Assembly (NCBI GenBank): GCA_018333895.1
Contig: JAGXSJ010000114.1
Span: forward strand, 1-32,598
DNA length: 32,598 nt
Source of the DNA: Truepera sp.
Lineage (GTDB): Bacteria > Deinococcota > Deinococci > Deinococcales > Trueperaceae
Direction: 5' to 3'
The translations under genes and the position numbers were made by a program. The notes under the pieces are model-generated. The model searched no databases. It saw only the letters and a program-made list of their open reading frames with translations, and was not told the origin of the DNA. Shown here piece after piece: positions 23,261 to 32,598 of the stretch (positions within the stretch are counted from its first letter, which is position 1; each line of letters begins with the position of its first letter).

Positions 23261-23995
23261 TTGAGGATCTCGGTTGAGCTAGTCCCGCGCAGTCAGGAAT
23301 CGCTGGCCAGCGAGGTGGCGCAGATCAAGGCCCATCTACCGTTGGTTGACACCATTAACCTCCCCGATTTGTCGAGCTTTCCGCTGCGTAGCTGGCAAGG
23401 CTGTGCCCAGGTCAAGCCGCTGTTTAACGCCATCCCCCACCTGCGGGCGGTAGATATCGATCTGGCCAAACCCTTACCAATGGCTACGTTCCTGGCCAAG
23501 CATGGCATTAGTGAGGTGCTGGTGATCGGCGGCGACACCGCGCCCAGCATGAGCCGACCGGTCTACCCTACTACCAGCCTTGAGCTAATCAAAAAAGTCA
23601 GGCTCGAGCACCCCGAGCTGACCGTCTACGCCGCGCTCGACCCCTACCGGCAGAGCTTTCGGGCCGAGCGCGACTACGCCCTGCGCAAGCTCGAGGCCGG
23701 GGCTGCGGGGCTCTTTACCCAACCCTTCTTCGATCTGCGACTGCTCGAGCTTTACGCTGAGCTGCTCCCCAGCACCCAGGTCTTCTGGGGGGCCACCTCC
23801 GTGCTGAGCGAACGCACCAAGCAGTACTGGTTGACGCGCAACCATGCCATCTTGCCGACAGACTTTGCCCCGACCCTAGCCTGGAACCGCCGCCTGGCCC
23901 AAAGGGTCTTGGCCTTTGCCAAAGCGCACGGCGGCAATGTCTACTTCATGCCAATTAAAGTCGACGTGGTGCGTTATCTCCAGGGGATAGTTTGA
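23261..23995 (+). CDS. Short methylenetetrahydrofolate reductase-like (MetF-like) protein
   Basis: 244-residue protein similar to MetF TIM barrels but shorter than the usual about 290-300. Visible similarities: an opening RISVELVPRSQESLASEVAQIK (MetF has SFEFFPP here), VLVIGGDTAP, and AERDYALRKLEAGAAGLFTQPFFD, which matches the MetF segment LKRKVDAGA...TQFFFD. The FFPP motif reads LVPR and the C-terminal part is shortened, so folate or flavin use may differ. The only start in frame is TTG 23261, 19 bases after the previous stop and directly after a repeat remnant. Function beyond fold is uncertain. Confidence 0.65.
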   Translation: MRISVELVPRSQESLASEVAQIKAHLPLVDTINLPDLSSFPLRSWQGCAQVKPLFNAIPHLRAVDIDLAKPLPMATFLAKHGISEVLVIGGDTAPSMSRPVYPTTSLELIKKVRLEHPELTVYAALDPYRQSFRAERDYALRKLEAGAAGLFTQPFFDLRLLELYAELLPSTQVFWGATSVLSERTKQYWLTRNHAILPTDFAPTLAWNRRLAQRVLAFAKAHGGNVYFMPIKVDVVRYLQGIV

Positions 23996-24035
23996 GTGTA
24001 CGGCCCGCCACAAATGCCAGCTACGCCACTGGCCG

Positions 24036-24041
24036 TAGAAT
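24036..24041 (+). promoter_or_regulatory. -10 box of a leaderless promoter for crtI
   Basis: TAGAAT ends six bases before the crtI ATG (24048), putting the transcription start on or next to the A of ATG. No Shine-Dalgarno is present. Leaderless genes with TANNNT directly upstream of the start are common in Deinococcus. Confidence 0.6.
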
Positions 24042-24047
24042 AGCCCT

Positions 24048-25579
24048 ATGAATGCCATCGTCATCGGTGCCGGGATCGGCGGGATGGCCACAGCCATCCG
24101 CCTCCAGGCTCTGGGTTTTAATACCACTCTGCTCGATAAGCTCGACGGACCTGGCGGGCGCGCCTACGTCCATCAGGCCGAGGGCTTTATCTTCGACATG
24201 GGGCCGACGGTAATCACCGTTCCGCCGTTTATCGAGGAGCTTTTTGCCATCAACCCCCAAGCGTCTTATCTCCAGCCCGACTTCCCTGCACTAGCTGACC
24301 TCACCCACACCCGGCGCTATGTCGAGCTGGTACCGCTCGACCCCTTTTACCGCATCTTCTTCGCCGATGGCAGCAACTTTGACTACAACAACGACCGCGA
24401 TCACCTCCTGCGCGAGATCGAGCGCCTCGCCCCCGAGGATAAGGCCGGCTACTTAAGGTTCGAGCGCGACGCTAAAGCCATCTTTGAGCGCGGTTTCATG
24501 CAGCTCGGCTTTACTCACTTCGGCAGCCTGCTTGACCTGCTCCGCGTCGCCCCCGACCTGCTGCGCCTGGATGCGGTCGGCAACCTCTTCCGTTTCGCCA
24601 AGAAGTACTTTACTAACCCCAAACTGCAGCAGGTCTTCTCCTTTGAGACGCTATTGGTGGGCGGTAACCCGCTGTCGGTGCCGGCCATTTACACCATGAT
24701 TCACTTCGTTGAGCGCACCTGGGGAGTCCACTTTGCTATGGGCGGCACAGGAGCACTAGTGCGCGGCCTGGAGAAGAAGTTCTTGGAACTGGGCGGACAG
24801 ACGCGCTATGGCGTCGAGGCCGCACGGATCCTGGTTAACGATCGCACCGCACGGGGGGTAGCACTGGCTAATGGCGCCAAACTCGCCGCCGATCTAGTTG
24901 TCTCTAACGCTGACTATCTCCATACCTACGGGAGGCTCTTGGCTTCTGAAGACCGGCGCTGGCACGGCGACTGGCGGCTGAAAGCTACCCGCCTATCGAT
25001 GTCGCTGTTTGTGCTCTACTTCGGCTTTAAGGCCCGAGGTGACGAGGGTGAACGCCTGGCACACCATAACATCTTGCTATCTGAACGTTACGAGGCGCTG
25101 CTTAAGGAGATTTTCACCGACAAAAAGCTTCCGGCAGACTTCGCTCACTACCTCCACCTCCCTACCCTCACCGACCCCTCGCTGGCTCCTCCAGGTCACC
25201 ACACCGCCTATACCCTGGTGCCAGTGCCCCACAACGGCAGCGGCCTCGACTGGTCGGCCCTAGGTCCTAGCTACGCCCAGAAGGCGCTAGCTTACCTCGA
25301 CGAGGCTGGCTACTTGCCTGGGCTTAGAGAGCGGCTGGTCTATACCCACTTCATCACCCCGGACTACTTCGAGTCGGTCCTCAACAGCCACCTCGGTAAC
25401 GCCTTTGGTCCCGAGCCGGTGCTAAGACAGACCGCCTTCTTTCGCCCTCATAACCGTAGCGAGGATGTGCGTCGGCTCTATTTGGTAGGGGCCAGCTACC
25501 AACCGGGTGGTGGGCTCCCTAGCGTCATGATGTCCGCCAAGATGACCACCCGGTTGATCGCTCAGGACTTTGGACTCTC

Positions 25580-25583
<4 letters not shown>
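24048..25583 (+). CDS. crtI: Phytoene desaturase (CrtI family)
   Basis: FAD-dependent carotenoid desaturase turning phytoene towards lycopene; membrane-associated. 511 residues, the usual CrtI length. N-terminal dinucleotide motif [54 protein letters not shown]; the mid region has [38 protein letters not shown], where CrtI proteins have YxxGG-type motifs; the C-terminus has [24 protein letters not shown], the family signature. No phytoene synthase is adjacent. It has its own leaderless promoter and its stop codon overlaps the convergent pyk stop. Confidence 0.93.
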
Positions 25584-28320
<2,737 letters not shown>

Positions 28321-28365
28321 TTAGTCTATACCTTCTAGGCTAACTGCTTGATAGACTAACTGCTT
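28321..28365. repeat. Nested inverted and direct repeats between dnaN and eno
   Basis: TTAGTCTAT (28321-28329) and ATAGACTAA (28351-28359) form a perfect 9-bp inverted repeat with a 21-base loop; CTAACTGCTT occurs at 28340-28349 and 28356-28365, the last overlapping the dnaN stop. The minus strand also reads TATAGA, a possible -10 for eno. Could be a terminator-promoter composite or regulatory site. Confidence 0.45.
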
Positions 28366-29611
28366 AAGCGGTGCGCAGCGGTACCACCATAGCTAGGTAG
28401 CCGGGGTCTTCGAGGCTTAGGAGCACGCTCGGGCTGGTTCGGCCCGAAAAAGAGAGTCGCGCCTTGCCCTGGATGGGCTGCAAAGCATCTACCAGGTACT
28501 TGGCGTTATAGGCTAGTGCCATCTGCAACAAGGCTTCGCCCGACCCTTCTGGTCCCTCAGGGGCCACCGTGAGCGTCTCCTGCGATCGGCCATAAGTTCC
28601 TTCAGCGGTAATCTGCAAAGCGCCTTGGTTGACGCTGTCCTGAGCAGTGCGGTCCTGAGCGGCGCGAAGGATGAAAAAATCCACCCGATTGTTGGTAGTC
28701 TTGTCAGCCAGTAGCGCGACCCGCGAAACCGCCTCGGCCAGCCCCTTGGCGTCCAGGGTGAGGTGGAGGTCAAACTGTGAGGGAATCACCCGCTGGTAAT
28801 CCGGGAAGTTGCCCTCCATGAGTTTTAAGTTAAGCCGAAAGCGCCCGGTACTCACTGTGAGCTGTGTATCAGTTAGCTCGAGCCTGCAAGTATCTGCAGG
28901 CTTGACCTTATCATCCTGCGGTTTACTCGCAGGATGCGGTTTACTCGCAGGATGCCCCTGCGGCTTGCGCGCAGGGTTACTCGCAGGACTAAGCAACTTA
29001 ATCAGCTCATCCACGCTGCGGCTAGGCAGCACTACCTCACCTGCCAAGCCGGTAGCCTCAGCCAGGTGATAGTAGGCCAAGCGAAAGCCATCGGTGGCCA
29101 CAGCACGGGTACCCTGACCAAACTCAAGCTTGACCCCTCGAAAAATGGCCTGGTACTCGGCTATTGCTACCGCATAGCGAACATTGGCTAGGGCCGCAGC
29201 CAGGTCGCTTCCTCTTAGCTCGCCTCCGTAGCGAGTAGGAAAGGTAACCCTTGGAGCAGTCAACTCCGAGAGCTGCAATTTGGTGGCGTAGCTGCCAGAC
29301 TCAATCGCCAGTTCACGCTCGGCAAACTGCAAGCTGACCTGGTCACCAGGCAAGGCTCGTACTATCTGGCCAAAGACCTGAGCGGGTATGGCTATCTCCC
29401 CGGTAAGGCTTCGCCCAACCATGCTGGCGACATCGGCTGGGATGGTTGCCTCAATGTCGATATCAAGGTTGCTGCCAGAGCAGATTAATCCCGACTCACC
29501 TAGTTCGATTCTGACCAGGCTTAGCCCTGGATTACTGCTTCTGGTGGGAATAATCCTTTCGATATGAGTCAAGCCTTCGGCCAAGCTCTTCTTGGGAACA
29601 ATTACGTGCAT
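28364..29611 (-). CDS. dnaN: DNA polymerase III beta sliding clamp, with two repeat-derived insertions
   Basis: Ring clamp tethering polymerase III to DNA. 415 residues, about 40 more than the usual 360-375. Three clamp domains are readable: MHVIVPKKSLAEGLTHIERIIPTRSSNPGLS; domain II with VVLPSRSVDELIKLL and LMEGNFPDYQRVIP; domain III ending LVDALQPIQGKARLSFSGRTSPSVLL and the C-terminal YLAMVVPLRTA (MVVPLR is the usual clamp end MPMRL-like). The excess is in two places: about residues 208-243, a Pro/Lys/Ser-rich stretch of PASKPQ-type repeats in domain II, and about 316-325, AQDRT-AQDSV in domain III. Both sit in expected surface loops. AGGAG precedes the ATG. First gene after oriC. Confidence 0.95.
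   Translation of the reverse strand: MHVIVPKKSLAEGLTHIERIIPTRSSNPGLSLVRIELGESGLICSGSNLDIDIEATIPADVASMVGRSLTGEIAIPAQVFGQIVRALPGDQVSLQFAERELAIESGSYATKLQLSELTAPRVTFPTRYGGELRGSDLAAALANVRYAVAIAEYQAIFRGVKLEFGQGTRAVATDGFRLAYYHLAEATGLAGEVVLPSRSVDELIKLLSPASNPARKPQGHPASKPHPASKPQDDKVKPADTCRLELTDTQLTVSTGRFRLNLKLMEGNFPDYQRVIPSQFDLHLTLDAKGLAEAVSRVALLADKTTNNRVDFFILRAAQDRTAQDSVNQGALQITAEGTYGRSQETLTVAPEGPEGSGEALLQMALAYNAKYLVDALQPIQGKARLSFSGRTSPSVLLSLEDPGYLAMVVPLRTA
28637..28666 (-). repeat. 15-bp tandem repeat inserted in frame in dnaN domain III
   Basis: GTCCTGAGCAGTGCG then GTCCTGAGCGGCGCG, two mismatches, followed by AAGGATGA. TCCTGAGCG...GAAGGA is a form seen in common interspersed bacterial repeats. It encodes a five-residue AQDRT/AQDSV duplication absent from ordinary clamps. 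Confidence 0.65.
28883..28990 (-). repeat. Hairpin-rich tandem repeat inserted in frame in dnaN
   Basis: Exact tandem 18-mer TGCGGTTTACTCGCAGGA at 28917-28934 and 28935-28952, flanked by diverged relatives. Perfect stems: CCTGCA/TGCAGG (28883-28900), CCTGCG/CGCAGG (28915-28933), CCCTGCG/CGCAGGG (28956-28976). The 18-bp period keeps the frame and yields six-residue PASKPH/Q repeats. Confidence 0.8.
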
Positions 29612-29904
29612 GGTGACTCCTAGATCTCATCACTTAACCAAGCCTTTACCATCTATAGTAGGGGCTGTGGATAGTGTGGAAAACTCGTGTTAGCCTTGTA
29701 GTAGACAGCATATCGGCTGTGGATAAGTTTGTTGATAACTCGCCTTATCCTGTGAATAACCTGCCAAGTTATCCACAGCTTTCCACAGGGGGGGTCTAGG
29801 ACGATCTTATCCACAGCCTTATCCACAAGTTATTCACAGGTTATCCACAAGTTTATCCACAAGCGGCGGAATTACTCGGGCGAAGCCTTGGGTATATTGC
29901 CGAG
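29612..29904. other. oriC: Chromosomal replication origin oriC
   Basis: The dnaA-dnaN spacer carries eight exact TTATNCACA DnaA boxes. Plus orientation: 29769, 29807, 29819, 29830, 29841 and 29853 (start bases); minus orientation: 29718-29726 and 29751-29759. Five of the plus boxes (29807 to 29861) follow each other at 11-12 bp, one helical turn, so DnaA would stack on one face. Degenerate boxes lie at 29666-29674, 29675-29683, 29730-29738 and 29779-29787. On the minus strand a degenerate box (29674-29666), a short C run and CTACTATAG (29664-29653 region) resemble a basal unwinding layout. Most of the boxes lie nearer dnaA. Confidence 0.92.
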
Positions 29905-31230
29905 TCACAATAAATCACGCTTAACGGTTTTGATCTTCTCATCAAGCTCGTGATCGACCGCTAGCTGCTCTGCTACCTTTTGAACAGCGTATACCACCGT
30001 AGAGTGATCGCGCCCCGAGAAGAACTGACCGATCTCCGGGTAAGAGTGCGGGGTGAGTTCGCGGATTAGATACATGGCTACCTGACGGGGCACTACCAGC
30101 TCTTGACGCCGCCCTTTGGAGCGCAGGTCCGCCGCTTCAACCTCATAATGCCGTGAGGTAGTGCGCAGGATCTCTTCCATGGTGAGGTTTAGCTCGCTCG
30201 GCATGAACACGTCAGATAGCGCCTTGGCGGCACTCTGGCGGCTCAGCTCAACCTGGTTCATAGAGGTATAGATGATTACTCTTAGCAGCGCCCCCTCGAG
30301 CTCGCGGATGTTGGAGGTTACCTGGCGGGCAATATAATCGATAACCTCGCTAGGGATCCGAACGCCGCGGTACTCGGCGTTCATCTTTAGAATAGCGATG
30401 CGCGTCTCTAGCTCTGGCACCTGGATGTCGGTGATCAGCCCCCACTCGAAGCGACTTTTGAGGCGGTTCTCTAGCGTGGGAATATCTTTGGGGGGGCGGT
30501 CGCTGGAGAGAATGATCTGCTTGCCGGACTCGTAAAGGGCGTTGAAGGTATGAAAGAACTCCTCTTGGGTGCGCTCCTTACCGGCGATGAACTGCACGTC
30601 GTCTACCAGCAGCAGATCGATGGAGCGATAACGATCCCGGAACGAGACCATCCGGTCTTCGCGAATGGCGTTAATCAACTCGTTGGTAAAGGTCTCGGTG
30701 GTTACATACTCAACCCGTAGCTTGGGAAAGCGCTCGGACACCGAGTGGCCCACCGCGTGCATGATGTGAGTCTTGCCCAGACCGGCGTCGCCGTAGACAA
30801 AGAGCGGGTTATAGGCGCGCCCTGGCGCTTCGGCTACCGCCAAGGCTGCTGCATGAGCCAAGTTGTTGTTAGGGCCGACCACAAAGTTGCTAAACACATA
30901 CTTGGGATTGAGCCTGGGGCGGGCTGCTGGCGCCGCTGGGGGGGAGCTGCTAAAGATGTCCTGCTGTTCTGGGGGCTGGCCCGGCACCACCTGAAAACCG
31001 ATCCTGGGTGAGGCGGCTCCGAGGCCGTGCAGGGCTTGCTCGAGCACATCGGCGTAATGGCTTTTGAGCCAGTCGCGGGCAAACGAGTGAGGCACGCCGA
31101 GCATAAAGACGCCGTTATCGATACCCAGCGGTCGAACCTGCTTGAACCAAGTCCGAAACTCAACGTCGGGGATCTTGTCCTTAACAAACTCTAAAATGTC
31201 GTCCCAGATAGCGTTTTCCTGCCGCAGCAT
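29905..31230 (-). CDS. dnaA: Chromosomal replication initiator DnaA
   Basis: Binds DnaA boxes and melts oriC. 441 residues. Domain I about 1-85 ([29 protein letters not shown]), short Pro/Ala linker (about 90-110), AAA+ domain from [21 protein letters not shown] with Walker [16 protein letters not shown], Walker [13 protein letters not shown] and sensor [25 protein letters not shown], then domain IV with the signature [17 protein letters not shown] 31230 has only AAGGA 10 bases upstream. TAGACT (31271-31266, minus, TGC before it) is a candidate extended -10. Divergent from mnmG, upstream of oriC and dnaN. Confidence 0.97.
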   Translation of the reverse strand: MLRQENAIWDDILEFVKDKIPDVEFRTWFKQVRPLGIDNGVFMLGVPHSFARDWLKSHYADVLEQALHGLGAASPRIGFQVVPGQPPEQQDIFSSSPPAAPAARPRLNPKYVFSNFVVGPNNNLAHAAALAVAEAPGRAYNPLFVYGDAGLGKTHIMHAVGHSVSERFPKLRVEYVTTETFTNELINAIREDRMVSFRDRYRSIDLLLVDDVQFIAGKERTQEEFFHTFNALYESGKQIILSSDRPPKDIPTLENRLKSRFEWGLITDIQVPELETRIAILKMNAEYRGVRIPSEVIDYIARQVTSNIRELEGALLRVIIYTSMNQVELSRQSAAKALSDVFMPSELNLTMEEILRTTSRHYEVEAADLRSKGRRQELVVPRQVAMYLIRELTPHSYPEIGQFFSGRDHSTVVYAVQKVAEQLAVDHELDEKIKTVKRDLL

Positions 31231-31317
31231 AACAGTCCCGTCCTTGGCCGGTAAGGCACCTGCTCAGTCTAGCAAATCTCGGTCTGTCGCAACCAACCTT
31301 GCTGATGGTCGTTAGGC

Positions 31318-31323
31318 TATACT
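31318..31323 (+). promoter_or_regulatory. Probable -10 box of mnmG
   Basis: TATACT, 46 bases before the mnmG start, in the 139-bp divergent dnaA-mnmG spacer. No good -35 at 16-18 bp; a TTGCTG is 13 bases upstream. Confidence 0.4.
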
Positions 31324-31369
31324 GCGACCGGTTGGGGGAGGCTGGCGTAGAAATCTAGTCGGAGTGATG

Positions 31370-32598
31370 ATGACCAGGTTTGAGGTGATAGTGGTTGGCG
31401 GGGGGCACGCTGGGATCGAGGCGGCTTGTGCGGCCGCCCGGTTGGGTGCCCGCGTGGCACTGACCCTGCCTAACCCCGACAAGATCGGCTTGATGCCCTG
31501 CAACCCGGCCATCGGCGGGCCGGGCAAGTCGCAGCTAGTATTCGAGCTCACCGCGCTAGGTGGAGTGATGGGCAAATTAGCCGATGAGACAGCGATCCAC
31601 AGCCGTATGCTCAACGCCAGCAAGGGGCCGGCGGTGCAGTCGCTGCGGGTGCAAAACGAGCGTGGGGGCTATGCGGCGGCGGCCAGGGAGCTGATCGAGG
31701 CCACGCCAGGGATCAGTATCGTCCGCGCTGAGGTGGCGGCGCTGGAGGTGGAGCAGGGGCGCCTAGCGGGGGTGAGGTTGGCCGACGGGCGCAGTCTGGC
31801 GGCGCCTAGCGTGGTGCTATGCACCGGCACCTTTTTAGCCGGCGTGGTCTGGTACGGCCAGCAGCAGCGCCCGGCAGGGCGGCAGGGCGAAGCCCCGGCG
31901 CGCTACCTGTCCGACAGTCTGTGCGCCACCGGCCATCAGCTGCTGCGCTTTAAGACCGGGACACCGCCGCGCATCCGCGCCGACTCGGTGGCCTTTGAGC
32001 GGTTGCAGCCCATTCCACCGGACGACCCACCAATGAGCTTTACCGGCCGGCCGGGGCCGCGAATGACGAGCAGCCCGACCTGGTTGACGCATACCACCGC
32101 AGCGACACACGAGCTGATTAAAGCCAATCTGGCCGAGTCGGCCATGTATGGCGGCAAGATCGTCGGACGGGGACCGCGTTACTGCCCGTGTATCGAAGAT
32201 AAAATCGTGCGCTTTGCCGATAAGGAACGGCACCTGCTGTTTGTGGAGCCGGACGGCCTAGAGACCAGCGAGGTCTATTTGCAGGGCTTTTCCAGCTCGC
32301 TGCCACCAGCTTTGCAAGAGGCGATGGTGCGCACCCTGCCGGGCTTTGAGCGGGCGGTGCTACAGCGCTACGCCTATGCCGTTGAATATGATGCGCTCGA
32401 GCCCAGCCAGCTCGAGGTCAGCTTGATGTCCAAGCTCCTACCCGGCCTTTTTAGCGCTGGGCAGCTCAACGGCACCAGCGGTTACGAGGAGGCGGCGGCG
32501 CAGGGGCTTATAGCCGGGGTGAACGCCGCACGCTACGCAGCGGGCGAGCCGCTAGTGAGTGTGCGCCGCGACCAGGGCTACCTGGGGGTGTTGCTGGA
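31370..32598 (+). CDS. mnmG: tRNA uridine 5-carboxymethylaminomethyl modification enzyme MnmG, 3' end cut by window
   Basis: FAD protein that with MnmE modifies wobble U34 of tRNAs. 409 complete codons of an expected 600 or more; the frame is open at the right edge. Motifs: FAD loop [27 protein letters not shown], the signature [40 protein letters not shown], and [32 protein letters not shown]. coli has KGHLVREIDAL where this has [14 protein letters not shown] codons stand at 31367 and 31370; GGAG (31361-31364) gives a sensible five-base spacing only to 31370. mnmG beside dnaA and oriC is a widely kept arrangement. Confidence 0.95.
   Translation, partial: MTRFEVIVVGGGHAGIEAACAAARLGARVALTLPNPDKIGLMPCNPAIGGPGKSQLVFELTALGGVMGKLADETAIHSRMLNASKGPAVQSLRVQNERGGYAAAARELIEATPGISIVRAEVAALEVEQGRLAGVRLADGRSLAAPSVVLCTGTFLAGVVWYGQQQRPAGRQGEAPARYLSDSLCATGHQLLRFKTGTPPRIRADSVAFERLQPIPPDDPPMSFTGRPGPRMTSSPTWLTHTTAATHELIKANLAESAMYGGKIVGRGPRYCPCIEDKIVRFADKERHLLFVEPDGLETSEVYLQGFSSSLPPALQEAMVRTLPGFERAVLQRYAYAVEYDALEPSQLEVSLMSKLLPGLFSAGQLNGTSGYEEAAAQGLIAGVNAARYAAGEPLVSVRRDQGYLGVLL

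Noticed and set aside
28883-28990. CRISPR-like array inside dnaN
   Set aside because: The 18-bp units are directly tandem without spacers, lie in frame in a gene, and no cas gene is present.

Overview
The window looks like a chromosomal, origin-proximal segment of a GC-rich member of the Deinococcota (Deinococcus-Thermus phylum). The clearest marker is the single-stranded DNA-binding protein: one polypeptide with two OB folds, inside the rpsF-ssb-rpsR-rplI operon. The long bL25 (CTC/TL5 type), the cinA-recA-rny run, dnaN-eno-pyk next to oriC, and -10 boxes placed 6-8 nt before start codons (leaderless promoters) fit the same assignment. Genus cannot be fixed from the sequence; a Truepera-like or other deep lineage is as likely as Deinococcus or Thermus proper.

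Layout. 1-2900: a minus-strand operon with a consensus promoter and an operator-like dyad, an overlooked 42-codon ORF, a SAM methyltransferase, a NitT/TauT-type substrate-binding protein and its permease (the ATPase would lie left of base 1). 2974-4272: guanine deaminase. 4385-12827: a plus-strand alpha-glucan cluster: a 1534-residue exported amylopullulanase-type GH13 enzyme, then malE, malF and malG without malK. 12842-19073: a minus-strand housekeeping run cinA-recA-rny-prs-rplY-pth, mostly coupled by 4-nt overlaps, although prs has its own likely promoter. 19074-19399: a gene-free, repeat-bearing spacer. 19400-20098: a TVP38/DedA-type membrane protein. 20142-25583 (plus): rpsF-ssb-rpsR-rplI, a saccharopine-dehydrogenase-like oxidoreductase, a short MetF-like protein and crtI. 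25580-31230 (minus): dnaA, oriC, dnaN, eno, pyk. 31370-end (plus): the 5' two thirds of mnmG.

How the genes work together. The exported glucanase would cut starch or pullulan to maltooligosaccharides, which MalE captures and MalFG imports with an ATPase encoded elsewhere. The right half is replication initiation (dnaA, oriC, dnaN), recombination and competence (recA, cinA, ssb), translation (four ribosomal proteins, pth, mnmG), RNA decay (rny) and central metabolism (prs, eno, pyk); crtI points to carotenoid pigment.

No CRISPR array, phage, transposase, rRNA or tRNA gene was seen. The most unusual items are two repeat-derived in-frame insertions in dnaN, a malF start whose Shine-Dalgarno is separated from ATG by a perfect hairpin, an unannotated coupled small ORF ahead of the methyltransferase, a probable CTG start for pth, and a family of small GAGCGGAGCGAG-type repeats at gene starts and ends.
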